From the NCBI RefSeq assembly GCF_003614975.1, contig NZ_QZWI01000002.1:1-64000 (forward strand): DNA of 64,000 nt, read 5' to 3'. The stretch comes from Rahnella bruchi. Lineage in GTDB: Bacteria > Pseudomonadota > Gammaproteobacteria > Enterobacterales > Enterobacteriaceae. A program made the translations under genes and the position numbers. The number at the start of each line of letters is the position of its first letter. The first letter of the stretch is position 1. The notes under the pieces were generated by a model. It was given only the letters and a program-made list of their open reading frames with translations, made no database searches and was not told the origin of the DNA. Shown piece after piece: positions 1 to 9,616 of this stretch.

Positions 1-538
1 CGCCCGCCCAGTGCAGCACGGCGTAAAACAGCAACAGGCCGAGCAGGCTCAGCCAGAATATCGGCACGGAATACCCGAGCAGCGAGACCATTCTCGCGAC
101 GTTATCCAGCCAGCTTCCCGGTTTCCATACCGCCAGCAGCGCCAGTAAAATACCCAGCGTCCCGCCGAGCAGAATGGCGCAGGTGGCCAGTTCGACGGTT
201 GCCGGGAAGGTGCGCATTAAATCGCTGGCAACCGGCTGCGCGGTAATACGGGATATTCCCATATCGCCGTGCGCCAGGTGATCGAGATATCGTGCGAACT
301 GTATCGGCACTGACTGATCGAGACCTAAATCGCGACGAACCTGCGCATAGGTGGCTTCACTGGCGTGATCGCCTGCCACCTGAAGTGTCGGGTCAATCGG
401 AGCAAGGTGGGAAAGTGTAAAGGTGAACGCCAGCAGGCCGAGCAATGTCAGCGCCAGCGAAATCACGCCGGTCAGCAAACGGCCTGACCAGCGCCAACCC
501 TGCCGGAGGAATCCGGCGGGCGTTGAACTGTCTGTCAT
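1..538 (-). CDS. DppB-family peptide ABC transporter permease, 3' part missing
   Basis: Partial gene: the first 179 codons are visible and the rest lies beyond the left edge. The translation starts MTDSSTPAGF, has a hydrophobic segment around residues 18-40, then a hydrophilic stretch with DLGLDQSVPIQFARYL and GDMGIS, then further membrane segments. That is the typical N-terminal half of DppB/OppB inner-membrane permeases, which form the channel of dipeptide/oligopeptide/nickel importers. Its ATG overlaps the stop codon of the upstream binding-protein gene (TAATG), so the two are translationally coupled in one operon. The exact substrate cannot be told; a second permease and ATPases are expected to the left. 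Confidence 0.85.
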   Translation of the reverse strand, partial: MTDSSTPAGFLRQGWRWSGRLLTGVISLALTLLGLLAFTFTLSHLAPIDPTLQVAGDHASEATYAQVRRDLGLDQSVPIQFARYLDHLAHGDMGISRITAQPVASDLMRTFPATVELATCAILLGGTLGILLALLAVWKPGSWLDNVARMVSLLGYSVPIFWLSLLGLLLFYAVLHWAG

Positions 539-2106
539 TACTTGGTGACCTTGCTGTAGAAGACCATGTCAGGATTGATGCCCTGCACGTAGCCCTTGAT
601 GTTGTCACGCACGGCGATGAGGCTTTTGGCCTGTAAGCCGATGACAAACGGTGAGTTTTTCTGTACTTCCAGTTGCAGCTGACGGTAATCCGCCACGCGT
701 TTGGCCTGATCCGGTTCGGCAATCGCCGCCAGCGTCAGTTTATTCAGCGCCGGAATAGACCAGTTAGCGCGCCATGCCAGGGTTTTGCTGCCGTCTTCCG
801 GATTGAAAGCAAACGCGGAAGCATTGGTGTTCGGGTCAAAGTAATCCGGGCCCCATGAAGACATATACGCGTCGTATTCATGCGCCTTAATTTTGGTGGA
901 AATCTGCGAGCTTAAACCCGGATCCAGTTTTACCGTCACGCCGCCCTGCGCGAAGCTGGCCTGCAACGCCTGCGCGATGTCCAGATACGGCGGCTGGTTG
1001 GCGGTAGACAGCGTGAAGCTGACGTTAGTCAGTCCGGCTTTCGCCAGAATCGCTTTGGCTTTCTCCGGATCATAGGTGTAAGGCGTGTCGTTTAGCGCGC
1101 CCAGATAGCCTTCAGGCAGGAATGCCTGATGCACCTGGAACTGATTTTTCATCAGGTCATGGGCGATATGGTTATAGTCGAACAGATAACGCGCCGCTTC
1201 CCAGAAGGCCGGATTCCCCAGCGCCGGAGAGGCTTTGGCGTTGAACTGCATGAAATACAACGAGGCATAAGGCACGGCCAGCGGTTTGACGCCTTTCTTG
1301 CCTTCTAGCGCAGCCATCTGATCCGAACCGAGGTTACGCGCCATATCCGCATCGCCCTGCTCAATCAGCAGACGGCGTGCAGCCGGATCCGGTACGTTTT
1401 TAATCAGAATGGTTTTCAGCTTCGGCGCGCCTTCCGGAGACGTCGGGTTCGCGGAAAGGATCACCACTTCATGCGGAATATAGTTACGGATCTGATACGG
1501 ACCGGAACCGGCAGAATGGTTGCTCAGCCACTGATGTCCGAGGTCGTCGGCGGCCGCGTTCGTTTTCACCAGTTTGCTGTCAACAATCGAGGAAACCGGC
1601 GCAGACAGCAGGCTCAACACGAAGGACGGGCTGACATCAGCAGTCCAGCTGACTTTCACATGCTGGTCGTCGATTTTGGTCAGGAAAGTATCGACGTTTT
1701 TATCTGTCCAGCCCAGCTGGGTCAGAATGAACGAAGGCTCGAGATTCAGTTTCACCACGCGCGACAGCGAGAAGATCACGTCGTCGGCAGTCAGCGGGTT
1801 GCCGCTGGCAAAGGTCGCTTTTGGCGACAGCGTGAACGTCAGGCTGCGGTTATCTTTGCCTGCTTCCCAGGAGGTCGCCAGCGTCGGTTTTAAATCAATC
1901 GGATTATTAGGATCTGACTGCACCAGACGCTGGTAAATGTTGTTGAAAGCCTGCACCGTCGTCAGTTCAAAACCCTGTGCCGGGTCAAAGCTTGAGGTGT
2001 CATCAATGGACTGGGCGATGACCAGCGTGTCCGGCGGCGTGGCAGCCTGGACAGCGAAAGTAGCCGCAATAGCCGTAAACAGGACGGACGGTAATAAAGC
2101 TTTCAT
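538..2106 (-). CDS. Peptide-type ABC transporter periplasmic substrate-binding protein (SBP_bac_5 family)
   Basis: A 522-residue protein with a signal peptide (residues 1 to about 21, ending in AVQA before ATPPDTL) followed by a family-5 extracellular solute-binding fold. Visible hallmarks are the N-terminal LVIAQSIDDTSSFDPAQGFE region, a stretch typical of DppA/OppA proteins (LKPTLATSWEAG, LTFTLSPKATFASGNPLTAD) and a C-terminal segment ending FYSKVTK. It would capture a peptide or a similar small solute in the periplasm and deliver it to the permease encoded directly downstream. Length matches DppA-like proteins (about 535). The ligand is unknown; glutathione, dipeptides or opines are all possible for this family. 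Confidence 0.85.
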   Translation of the reverse strand: MKALLPSVLFTAIAATFAVQAATPPDTLVIAQSIDDTSSFDPAQGFELTTVQAFNNIYQRLVQSDPNNPIDLKPTLATSWEAGKDNRSLTFTLSPKATFASGNPLTADDVIFSLSRVVKLNLEPSFILTQLGWTDKNVDTFLTKIDDQHVKVSWTADVSPSFVLSLLSAPVSSIVDSKLVKTNAAADDLGHQWLSNHSAGSGPYQIRNYIPHEVVILSANPTSPEGAPKLKTILIKNVPDPAARRLLIEQGDADMARNLGSDQMAALEGKKGVKPLAVPYASLYFMQFNAKASPALGNPAFWEAARYLFDYNHIAHDLMKNQFQVHQAFLPEGYLGALNDTPYTYDPEKAKAILAKAGLTNVSFTLSTANQPPYLDIAQALQASFAQGGVTVKLDPGLSSQISTKIKAHEYDAYMSSWGPDYFDPNTNASAFAFNPEDGSKTLAWRANWSIPALNKLTLAAIAEPDQAKRVADYRQLQLEVQKNSPFVIGLQAKSLIAVRDNIKGYVQGINPDMVFYSKVTK

Positions 2107-2478
2107 CAGGACAGACTCTCCAAAGTAGCGAAATTGCTAAAGTTTTGTTGAGTGTAAAGTTTCTTATTAAGAGCAGAAAGTCTGATAAATACTATCGTTA
2201 TGCTAATTATGAATAACGTTATCTGATTGGTTATTAAAGCCGCAGGACGGGCGCTGGCAGCGAATTGTTACTGTACAAACAGGCGCGTGACCGGGCAAAG
2301 CAGCTAGGCACGGGCCGGGTATCATCCGCGCCTGATTCTAAAGGCATACCCTGCAATTTCAGCAGCCAAACCCTGCCTTTTTGGCATACACTTCATTCCT
2401 AAATTTCATACTGAGTTATGTGGCGCAGATCACATCTTAATTGTATGATGAATGCATCATTCAACTGGGTGAAACACC
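2107..2478. other. Divergent intergenic region between the ABC importer and yohJ
   Basis: Gap of 372 bases separating two divergent transcription units, so it should hold both promoters. The right end contains a CRP-like palindrome (2419-2434). The left half is AT-rich with a short palindrome (ATAACGTTAT). No gene or RNA was recognised. Confidence 0.5.
2419..2434. promoter_or_regulatory. CRP-like binding site upstream of yohJ
   Basis: TGTGGCGCAGATCACA matches the CRP consensus TGTGA-N6-TCACA with one mismatch in the left arm. It lies 45 bases before the yohJ start codon. A TATGAT hexamer follows at 2444-2449, but the spacing from the site to that hexamer is not that of a classical class II CRP promoter, so the site's role is inferred only. 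Confidence 0.5.
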
Positions 2479-2883
2479 ATGAGCATTGCAACTTCTCTGG
2501 CATTCCAATATATCCGGGCATTTATTCTGATTTATCTGTGTTTATTCGCCGGGAATGCGATTTCATCCCTTCTGCCGCTGACTATTCCCGGCAGCATTAT
2601 CGGCATGCTGATTTTATTCGGGCTGCTTTCAACGCAAATTTTGCCGTTTAAATGGGTTAAACCCGGCTGCAACGTTCTGATCCGCTATATGGCGCTCCTG
2701 TTTGTGCCTATCGGCGTCGGCGTGATGAATTATTACGAGCAGCTGCGCACGCAGTTCGGCCCGCTGGTGGTGTCCTGTCTGGTTAGTACGATCATCGTAT
2801 TGCTGGTGGTCGCCTATTGTTCTCACTATATCCACGGCGAGCGCGGTGCGGTGGTGGACAACGCGGAGAAAGAAAATGATTGA
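2479..2883 (+). CDS. yohJ: CidA/LrgA family membrane protein YohJ
   Basis: A 134-residue, highly hydrophobic protein with about four membrane segments. The N-terminal half carries [14 protein letters not shown], the family signature of LrgA/CidA holin-like proteins, followed by [13 protein letters not shown]. YohJ is the small partner of YohK; in E. coli the pair is linked to pyruvate/solute uptake or holin-like membrane functions, without a settled role. Length agrees with E. coli YohJ (132). The 3' end overlaps yohK by 8 bases, indicating a two-gene operon with coupled translation. Confidence 0.9.
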   Translation: MSIATSLAFQYIRAFILIYLCLFAGNAISSLLPLTIPGSIIGMLILFGLLSTQILPFKWVKPGCNVLIRYMALLFVPIGVGVMNYYEQLRTQFGPLVVSCLVSTIIVLLVVAYCSHYIHGERGAVVDNAEKEND

Positions 2884-3571
2884 TATTTTGTGGTCGCTGC
2901 CGCTGACCCTGCTGGTATTTTTCGCCACGCGTAAACTGGCGGTGAAACTAAAAATGCCGCTGCTGAATCCGTTACTGATGTCGATGGTGGTGATTATCCC
3001 GCTGCTGCTGGTGACCAATATTCCTTACGCACGCTATTTCGCCGGCAGTAAAATCCTCAATGATTTACTGCAACCGGCTGTGGTCGCGCTGGCGTTTCCG
3101 CTTTACGAACAGCTGCATCAGATCCGCGCCCGCTGGAAATCCATCATCAGCATCTGCTTTATCGGCAGCATCGTGGCGATGACCACCGGCACCGCAATTG
3201 CATTATGGATGGGCGCTACGCCACAGATTGCCGCTTCAGTCTTACCGAAATCCGTCACCACGCCGATTGCGATGGCGACCGCCCAGTCGATTAATGGTAT
3301 TCCGGCCATCAGCGCCGTCTGCGTGATTTTCGTCGGGATCCTTGGCGCGGTTTTCGGTCACACCATTCTGAACATCCTGAAAATCACTACCAAAGCCTCA
3401 CGCGGACTGGCGATGGGCACCGCATCTCACGCCCTCGGCACCGCCCGCTGCGCCGAAATGGATTATCAGGAAGGCGCCTTCAGCTCGCTGGCGCTAGTCA
3501 TCTGTGGGATCATCACCTCCCTCCTCGCCCCGTTCCTGTTCCCCGTATTACTCGCCATGTTTGGTCATTAG
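2876..3571 (+). CDS. yohK: CidB/LrgB family membrane protein YohK
   Basis: A 231-residue LrgB-family inner-membrane protein. The start at ATG 2876 gives [16 protein letters not shown] and exactly the E. coli YohK length; an upstream in-frame ATG at 2846 lies within yohJ and is unlikely. Recognisable family segments include [19 protein letters not shown] around residues 120-140 and [18 protein letters not shown] around residue 180, both highly conserved in LrgB/CidB proteins. It acts with YohJ in the inner membrane; the partnership is known for the family and supported by the overlapping genes. Confidence 0.92.
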   Translation: MIDILWSLPLTLLVFFATRKLAVKLKMPLLNPLLMSMVVIIPLLLVTNIPYARYFAGSKILNDLLQPAVVALAFPLYEQLHQIRARWKSIISICFIGSIVAMTTGTAIALWMGATPQIAASVLPKSVTTPIAMATAQSINGIPAISAVCVIFVGILGAVFGHTILNILKITTKASRGLAMGTASHALGTARCAEMDYQEGAFSSLALVICGIITSLLAPFLFPVLLAMFGH

Positions 3572-3601
3572 TCGGGAAAAATAGAAGGCACGGCTTCCTC
3601 T

Positions 3602-3720
3602 AGCTGTTTCGGATTGTATCAAGGCGGCAAGTCTGTGAGTCCCGATGAGCTGACAATAAGTCAGTGATTCGGGCGAGCAGACGCAGCCAACGCAGAGATA
3701 ATTCGAAGCAGGACGAGGAA
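3602..3720. repeat. ERIC-like intergenic palindromic repeat
   Basis: The centre reads GTGAGTCCCGATGAGC, then TCAGTGATTCGGGCGAGC, followed by CGCAGCCAACGCAG. This is a diverged form of the enterobacterial repetitive intergenic consensus (about 127 bp), whose core has the same layout with CCCAGGAGC and GACTGGGGTGAGC. It fills most of the gap between the convergent yohK and flgL genes. A second copy lies at about 32152-32269 and shares the AAGGCGGCAAG-type left arm and the core. Confidence 0.85.
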
Positions 3721-3851
3721 AAAGATGTATGTCGCCAAACCTTAGAAAGACGACATACAAAACTGAGAGTACCCGGTTTAAGTACGGTCAGAAAAATGCC
3801 TGCCGGCCCGCATTATGCGGACTGGCAGCAGATAACGAAGAGGGTCAAACG

Positions 3852-3872
3852 GGCGCGCGATGCTGGCGCGCC
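3852..3872 (-). terminator. GC-rich hairpin downstream of flgL
   Basis: Arms GGCGCGC and GCGCGCC flank a short loop, 8 bases beyond the flgL stop codon. The trailing T-run on the minus strand is weak (CGTTTG), so this may be a poor intrinsic terminator or only an RNA 3'-end stabiliser for the flgKL transcript. Confidence 0.45.
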
Positions 3873-3879
3873 GGAGGGA

Positions 3880-4842
3880 TTACGAGTTCATCTGGAACAG
3901 CGACATACCTTGCATGGAGCTGTAGGTTTTATAGGACGCCTGGAGTGCAACCTGTTGCAGCGTGTAGGTCGAAATCGCCGAGGTCCATTCAGTATCGACC
4001 AGATTGCTAAGCTTGGTGGAGTTCGTCACGTCGCGGTTATCACCCAGCGTATCGAGGCTGTCGAGTTCACTCATTTGCGTACCGAGCTCAGAGCGCACTG
4101 ACAATACGTTGTTCAGTGAGTTGCTCAGGCCACGGTTGGCTTTATCGATCGCGTCGGTGTATTCGGAGTCAGAGGTATAATCCGCTGAAGGCGTTTTAAG
4201 AGCAGTCAGCGCGCCGTCGATGGTCTTGAAGATGTCGGCTTCGCCAGTAGAACCGTTTGGCTCTTTCTTCGCATCACCGGTTAAGGAATCAAAAATCTGA
4301 TTGCCGGTGTGGTTGATAGTCATGGTACGGCTGGCATCAACCTGCTGGGTGATTGCCGTGTCACCACCGGAATACGTCACTGCACCGGTAGTCGGATCCT
4401 GCGTATAAGGCGCGGTATCACTCTTATACCCGGCAAAAATATAGCGCCCGTTACCGTCGGTGCTGTTCGCCAGGTTGACCAGTTGTGATTTCAGGCTTTC
4501 CAGTTTGGTGGCCAAAGAAGAACGGTCATCATCACTTAACGTCCCGTTTCCCGCCTGAACGATCAGAGTCTGCGCATCCTGTATCGTGGATGTTACGCTG
4601 GAAAGAATCGATTCTTCCTGACTCATGTTTTGATTAGCAAAAGTACGCGCTACCGAATACTGACTGTTTTGCGCTGTAGCCTGGCGCACCAGTACGGCCT
4701 GAGAGGCAGCCAGCGGATCATCAGAAGGCTTATTTACTTTAGAGCCAGTGGATAGCTGCAAGCCGGTCGCCTGGAAACGGTTCTGACCATCCAGCACCGC
4801 ATCCATGTTTTGTTGGTAAATTATATTGGTACTAAGGCGCAT
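3880..4842 (-). CDS. flgL: Flagellar hook-associated protein 3 (hook-filament junction) FlgL
   Basis: A 320-residue HAP3 protein that joins the hook-side HAP1 ring to the flagellin filament outside the cell. The flagellin-like N-terminus begins MRLSTNIIYQQNMDAVL and contains LSTGSKVNKPSDDPLAASQ, a shared D0/D1 motif; the C-terminus ends in a flagellin-like helix (LQQVALQASYKTYSSMQ). Length is close to the enterobacterial norm (about 317). It lies 27 bases downstream of flgK with an AAGGA-type ribosome site and is probably co-transcribed from the sigma28-type promoter upstream of flgK. Confidence 0.97.
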   Translation of the reverse strand: MRLSTNIIYQQNMDAVLDGQNRFQATGLQLSTGSKVNKPSDDPLAASQAVLVRQATAQNSQYSVARTFANQNMSQEESILSSVTSTIQDAQTLIVQAGNGTLSDDDRSSLATKLESLKSQLVNLANSTDGNGRYIFAGYKSDTAPYTQDPTTGAVTYSGGDTAITQQVDASRTMTINHTGNQIFDSLTGDAKKEPNGSTGEADIFKTIDGALTALKTPSADYTSDSEYTDAIDKANRGLSNSLNNVLSVRSELGTQMSELDSLDTLGDNRDVTNSTKLSNLVDTEWTSAISTYTLQQVALQASYKTYSSMQGMSLFQMNS

Positions 4843-4869
4843 GGCATCAGTTCCTTATCAGTTCAGAGA

Positions 4870-6522
4870 TCAGCGAAGATTGATGATGGCGTCAAAAATG
4901 GTGGATGCCGTCTGCACCACCTGCGCGTTAGCCAGATAATATTGCTGGTAGCGTTGCAGATCGCCGTATTCCTCATCGAGGTTAACGCCGGAAATGGACT
5001 GCTGTTGCGTTGTCAGCTGCGTCACGATATTGCTTTGCGCGGTGCTGGTGGTGGTCAGTGTCGCCACCTGGTTACCGACGTTACTCACCAGGCTGGCGTA
5101 GGCGCCGGACAGCGTTGACTTACCTTCCACCAGTTTAGCGGTCTGCAAATTCAGTAATTTTTGCGCGTTGGTGTTATCACTCACGCCGCTGTCAGCTGAG
5201 CTTGCAGCAGCAATCAGCGAAGAATCTGTGATAGCCACACCCATGCTTCCCGCCACGTTGCTGACGGTTTTGAGGGTAAAGCTGTCGTTGGTCGATGGCG
5301 TACCGGAAACAGAAACCGATAATCCGTCAAATTCCATGGTCGGATTACCGCTGCTGTCGGTGCCTGCCGTTGGCGTGATTTTAGCGCCATCGGAAACACG
5401 GGTGACATCCCAGCTGGTGCCGTTATAGGCCATGGTGTAATCGCTGGCTTTCACCGCTGTCGTGTCTTTGTACGCCACGCTGACATCGGCGGTGCCGGTG
5501 TTTTTGGTGTTACCCACGGTGGTTGCGCCGGTATAAGAGAAGAAATCTGTCCCTGCGTCACCGTTGAGATCAAATCCGGCTTTGTTGGTGCTGTTGAACG
5601 CGTCAGAGAACGTCAGTGCCAGTTGCCCGAGCTGGTTAATGGCAGGCTCGAGGTTGTCTTTACGAAACGCCAGCGTGCCGCCGAGAGATCCGGTGGTCAG
5701 ACGACTTTCCTGAATTTCAGAAACGGTGCCATCAGGCTGAGTCATACCGACGGTCAGTTTGGAAGGATCAGCACTGGAAGCTACCGCCACGACCGTTTTA
5801 GAGTTGCCGCCGCTCACCAGTGGCGTGCCGTTAGCAAAGGAGACGTTATAGGTATCGCCATCCTGCTGAGTCACGGTCACACCGGTGATATCGTTGAGCT
5901 GGCTGACCAGCTGGTCACGCTGATCGAGCAGTGCGTTAGGTTCCTGACCGGTGCTGCCACGGGTTGCGGTGATCTGGGTATTCAGCTTGGCAATCTGCGC
6001 CGCATAAGTGTTGATCTGATCAACGTTTTGCGTAACCTGCTGATTCACCGCGGTGTTCATGTCATTAAGGTATTTCGCTGAGCTGTTGAACTGCGCAGTT
6101 AAGCCCTGTGCTTCGCCCAATACCGCCTGACGTGCCGAGCTGTCGCTGGCATTGCTGGTCAGCGTTTGCAGGCCTTTGAAGAAGGTCGACATAGTCGCAT
6201 CGATACCGGTCGAGCTGTCGCCCAGCAGGTCATCAATCGAGCTTGCCTGATCCAACTGTGTGGATAGCGCACTGCCGGTGGCGCTTGCGCCAAGCAACTG
6301 GGTCACGACAAAGGAATTGTATTCACGGTTCACGCCGGTCACGGTCACACCGTTACCGATATACCCGGCGGAGGTGGAGTTACCGTTACTTTGAGTGATG
6401 ATCGCCGTCTGACGGTTATAGCCCGCCACACTGACGTTAGCGATGTTGTTCCCGGTGGTACTGAGCGCTGCCTGCGCTGCGTTCAGTCCGCTCATTGCGG
6501 TATTAATTAAGCTACTGGACAT
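4870..6522 (-). CDS. flgK: Flagellar hook-associated protein 1 FlgK
   Basis: A 550-residue HAP1 protein, the first junction ring between hook and filament. The N-terminus has the axial-protein motif TGNNIANVSVAGYNRQ and the C-terminus the matching rod/hook-type helix (GVNLDEEYGDLQRYQQYY). The middle contains Thr/Ser-rich variable domains around residues 300-440. Secreted by the flagellar type III system with its chaperone FlgN, encoded at 15487. It is preceded by its own late-class promoter (6614-6640) and followed by flgL, the usual flgKL operon. Confidence 0.97.
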   Translation of the reverse strand: MSSSLINTAMSGLNAAQAALSTTGNNIANVSVAGYNRQTAIITQSNGNSTSAGYIGNGVTVTGVNREYNSFVVTQLLGASATGSALSTQLDQASSIDDLLGDSSTGIDATMSTFFKGLQTLTSNASDSSARQAVLGEAQGLTAQFNSSAKYLNDMNTAVNQQVTQNVDQINTYAAQIAKLNTQITATRGSTGQEPNALLDQRDQLVSQLNDITGVTVTQQDGDTYNVSFANGTPLVSGGNSKTVVAVASSADPSKLTVGMTQPDGTVSEIQESRLTTGSLGGTLAFRKDNLEPAINQLGQLALTFSDAFNSTNKAGFDLNGDAGTDFFSYTGATTVGNTKNTGTADVSVAYKDTTAVKASDYTMAYNGTSWDVTRVSDGAKITPTAGTDSSGNPTMEFDGLSVSVSGTPSTNDSFTLKTVSNVAGSMGVAITDSSLIAAASSADSGVSDNTNAQKLLNLQTAKLVEGKSTLSGAYASLVSNVGNQVATLTTTSTAQSNIVTQLTTQQQSISGVNLDEEYGDLQRYQQYYLANAQVVQTASTIFDAIINLR

Positions 6523-6613
6523 GAGTGACCTTTTGTCTGCCGGTGACCTTTTTTACCACCGTGTAATTAAGGGAACTGAATCGGGGCTTTCCCCTTTTCC
6601 CATTCTGATCTGG

Positions 6614-6640
6614 TTATCGGCCTGTCACGCCAAAACTTGA
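6614..6640 (-). promoter_or_regulatory. Sigma28 (FliA) promoter of flgKL
   Basis: On the minus strand, TCAA, a 15-base spacer and GCCGATAA; the sigma28 consensus is TAAA-N15-GCCGATAA, so the -10 is perfect and the -35 has one mismatch. It lies about 90 bases before the flgK start, in the gap after flgJ, and explains late (class III) expression of flgKL. Confidence 0.8.
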
Positions 6641-6664
6641 GGAAAAAAACGAGGATTTGGCTAT

Positions 6665-7633
6665 CTAAAAGATATCTTTCAAATCATGGCTATACGCCTT
6701 AACTGCCTGCTCGCCCGCACCTTTAATTTTCTGGATAACGCTCACCAGTTTGTCGGCATAATTCGGGTCGGTGGCATAGCCTGCGCGTTGCAATTCATGC
6801 GCGGCTTGTTCAGGGGTATTAGCAGAAGCCACCTGGGCGTAACGCGGGTTGCTGGTCAGCAGTTTGATGTAATCGCTGATCGCTTCCACGTAGGAGCCAT
6901 AAACGCGGAAACTGGCCTGAACTTTTTTCGCCACGCCGTTGGTGTATTCGGTGGTGGTGATATTGGTGGTCGGGCCGTCCCAGCTGCTGCCCGCTTTAAT
7001 ACCAAACAGGTTGAAGCTGCGCTTGCCATCGGCAGTCGGGATCTCGCGTTGTCCCCAGCCGGATTCCAGTGCGGCCTGCGCCATGATCAGCTGATGTGAA
7101 ATCCCGCTGTCTTTACTGGCCACCTGCGCCGGAATGCTCAGGTTGGACACGAACTGACCGCTGTCGGCAGGTAAAGGTGCGCCGCCGGTAGTGCGATCCG
7201 GTGCGGTCGGAATAACTTTACGCAAATACTGTTCCATCGCCTGCACCGGCATGGTTTTCAGCACTTCGTTATCCAGCGCCATCGGCACCGTACCGGACAG
7301 TTCGGACGGCTGTTTAGAGCCGCCGGTCAGCTGTTCTACCATCATATCGGCCATGCCCAACCCTTTGTCGGACATGTCCTGCGCAATTTGCTGATCGTAC
7401 ATCGAGGTATAAAGTTTGGTGGACTGGTTGTCGAGGATCCCCCCCTGCGGCAATGCCTGACGCATACTCTTCAGCATCATCTGGACAAACACGCCTTCAA
7501 ACTGTTTCGCCACTTCTTTGAGATGCGCCTGCGGATTTTGCGACACATCCCGTTTCAGTTTGTTCAGGGAATTGGCATCGTACGCCGCCCCTTGCGGGTC
7601 AAAGGCGCCGGACATCGACAACAGATCGCTCAT
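6665..7633 (-). CDS. flgJ: Flagellar rod-capping protein and peptidoglycan hydrolase FlgJ
   Basis: A 322-residue two-domain protein. The N-terminal third (VAKQFEGVFVQMMLKSMRQA) is the rod-cap domain that helps polymerise rod subunits in the periplasm; the C-terminal half from about residue 165 is a GH73 beta-N-acetylglucosaminidase domain with AQAALESGWGQREI, where the Glu is the expected catalytic acid, and a downstream YGSYVEAISDYIKLL motif. It opens the peptidoglycan layer for the growing rod. The start codon overlaps the flgI stop by one base (TGATG), so the two genes are coupled at the end of the flgB operon. Confidence 0.97.
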   Translation of the reverse strand: MSDLLSMSGAFDPQGAAYDANSLNKLKRDVSQNPQAHLKEVAKQFEGVFVQMMLKSMRQALPQGGILDNQSTKLYTSMYDQQIAQDMSDKGLGMADMMVEQLTGGSKQPSELSGTVPMALDNEVLKTMPVQAMEQYLRKVIPTAPDRTTGGAPLPADSGQFVSNLSIPAQVASKDSGISHQLIMAQAALESGWGQREIPTADGKRSFNLFGIKAGSSWDGPTTNITTTEYTNGVAKKVQASFRVYGSYVEAISDYIKLLTSNPRYAQVASANTPEQAAHELQRAGYATDPNYADKLVSVIQKIKGAGEQAVKAYSHDLKDIF

Positions 7634-8739
7634 CAGATAATTTCCAAATCAGCACGCAGGCAGCCGGCTGTTTTCATGGCCTGCAGGATGGACATCAGGT
7701 CGATAGGCGTCGCGCCTAACGCGTTCAGGGTACGGACCACGTTGTTCAGGCTGGCGCTGGAGCGCACCTGCTGGATAGAGCCGCCGGACTGACGCACGGA
7801 AATATTGGTGTTTGGCGTCACCACGGTCTGACCGCCGCCGAACGGCGTGTTTGGCTGGCTGACATCGTTCTGACGATCTACCACCACAGAGAGGTTGCCC
7901 TGCGCAACTGCGCAACTGTCGAGCGTGACGTCACGGTTCATGACCACCGAGCCGGTACGGGAGTTGATGATGACTTTGGCATCCATCGGCCCGACATTGA
8001 CTTCAATATTCTGAATTTGCGCCAGTATGCGCACCTGCGAAGTGTTGCCGCGCGGCACAATGATCTGAATATTGCGGGAATCCAGTGCTGACGCTGTGCC
8101 CATTCCCTGACGGTTGATGGCATCACTGACCTGCTGCGCCAGATTGAAATCTTCGTCGTTAAGTTGCAGGTTGATCACGCCCTCGGTACCAAAAGTGCTT
8201 GGCAGTTCACGTTCGATAGTGGCGCCGCCGGTAATACGACCGCCGGAAACCTGGTTGACCGTCACGCTGCTGCCACCGGCTGAAGCGCCCGCACCGCCGA
8301 CCAGCACGTTACCCTGCGCCAGCGCGTAAACCTGATTATCCACGCCTTTCATCGGCGTCATCAGCAAGGTGCCGCCACGAATACTTTTGGCATTACCCAT
8401 CGAGGAAACCACCACGTCAATCGCCTGTCCGGCACGCGAGAATGGCGGCATTTTGGCGGTCACCATCACCGCTGCCACGTTTTTCAGCTGCATATTGGTA
8501 CCAGCCGGAACGGTTATTCCTAACTGGGATAACATGTTGGTGAGAGTCTGTGTGGTGAACGGTGTCTGAGTGGTCTGGTCACCGGTTCCGTCCAGGCCGA
8601 CGACCAGGCCGTAACCGATCAGGGCGTTATCACGCACACCTTGTACCGTCGTCAGATCACGAATACGGTCGGCGGATGCGGGCAGTACCACCAGGGCGGA
8701 CATCGCCAGACAGATAACACCGGAAAGTAGTTTTCGCAT
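7633..8739 (-). CDS. flgI: Flagellar P-ring protein FlgI
   Basis: A 368-residue periplasmic protein with a cleavable signal peptide ([20 protein letters not shown], cleavage near SA-D). The mature part starts [31 protein letters not shown], a signature split here as [14 protein letters not shown] and [15 protein letters not shown]. FlgI assembles into the P ring around the rod in the peptidoglycan layer, with FlgA as its chaperone. Length equals the family norm (about 365). Located between flgH (10 bases) and flgJ (overlap). Confidence 0.97.
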   Translation of the reverse strand: MRKLLSGVICLAMSALVVLPASADRIRDLTTVQGVRDNALIGYGLVVGLDGTGDQTTQTPFTTQTLTNMLSQLGITVPAGTNMQLKNVAAVMVTAKMPPFSRAGQAIDVVVSSMGNAKSIRGGTLLMTPMKGVDNQVYALAQGNVLVGGAGASAGGSSVTVNQVSGGRITGGATIERELPSTFGTEGVINLQLNDEDFNLAQQVSDAINRQGMGTASALDSRNIQIIVPRGNTSQVRILAQIQNIEVNVGPMDAKVIINSRTGSVVMNRDVTLDSCAVAQGNLSVVVDRQNDVSQPNTPFGGGQTVVTPNTNISVRQSGGSIQQVRSSASLNNVVRTLNALGATPIDLMSILQAMKTAGCLRADLEII

Positions 8740-8749
8740 GATTGCCTCG

Positions 8750-9481
8750 TTATAACGGCGATAAGTTTAGGAAGAACCGCTGCAACCAGCCCATGTTCTG
8801 CGCTTCATTGATGTAGCCGTTACCCACGTATTCGATGCGCGCATCTGCCACCTGCGTGGAGATAACGGCGTTTGCACCGCTGATGGTGCGCGGGTTGACC
8901 ACACCGGAGAACCGGATGAATTCGGTGCCCTGATTAATTTCGATTTGTTTTTCACCGACAACTTTCAGGTTGCCGTTTGCCAGCACTTCCGCGACCGTCA
9001 CGGTCAGTGTGCCGCTGAAGGTGTTATTGGCCGCTGCGCCGCCTTTACCACCGAAGGTATTGGCACCGGACATATCCACGTCGGCGCGGGCATTGCCAAA
9101 CAGCCCTTCCAGATAGCGCGGCGCGGTGGCGGCACCAAAGGTGGTTGACCCGTTACGGCTGGCGTTCGCCGAGGAGCTTTTGCTCGCACTGACGTTTTCC
9201 TGTAAGACGATGGTCAGAGTATCCCCGACGTTACGTGGACGGCGGTCTTCAAACAGAGGCTGATAACCATAGTTCATCGGCTGAACGGACTGGAAAATCG
9301 AGCCGTTAGGCACCGGCGGTGCGGCGGGCGCAGGGGTTGCTGTGGTGGTTCCGGGTACCAGCGGGGTATGCGGCATATACGCGCAGCCGTTCGCCAGTAA
9401 CGTGATTAACAGCGGCAGCACCAGCTTGCCTGGTCGGTCTGTATAAGAAGTCATTTCCGACGTTATTTTTTTGCTCACCAC
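8750..9481 (-). CDS. flgH: Flagellar L-ring lipoprotein FlgH
   Basis: Outer-membrane lipoprotein forming the L ring. A type II signal peptide ends in a lipobox LLANGC, giving a mature lipidated Cys, then a Pro/Ala-rich linker and the conserved [18 protein letters not shown] and [15 protein letters not shown] segments; it ends [13 protein letters not shown], almost the E. coli C-terminus. The chosen start is GTG 9481, preceded by AAGG at a workable distance (243 residues); GTG 9478 or ATG 9454 would also keep the signal peptide, so the start is uncertain by up to 9 codons. Confidence 0.95.
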   Translation of the reverse strand: MVSKKITSEMTSYTDRPGKLVLPLLITLLANGCAYMPHTPLVPGTTTATPAPAAPPVPNGSIFQSVQPMNYGYQPLFEDRRPRNVGDTLTIVLQENVSASKSSSANASRNGSTTFGAATAPRYLEGLFGNARADVDMSGANTFGGKGGAAANNTFSGTLTVTVAEVLANGNLKVVGEKQIEINQGTEFIRFSGVVNPRTISGANAVISTQVADARIEYVGNGYINEAQNMGWLQRFFLNLSPL

Positions 9482-9616
9482 AGTTATCGCCTTAAAAAAA
9501 TCGACCTGGTAGGGATCTGAACCGGTTCAGAACTGACGCCGTCCGGCCCCAATCCTCTTGTTTTTTTGTGGCTGCCCGTTCCGGCGACAGCCACTTTGTT
9601 ATGACGTACAAAAAAC

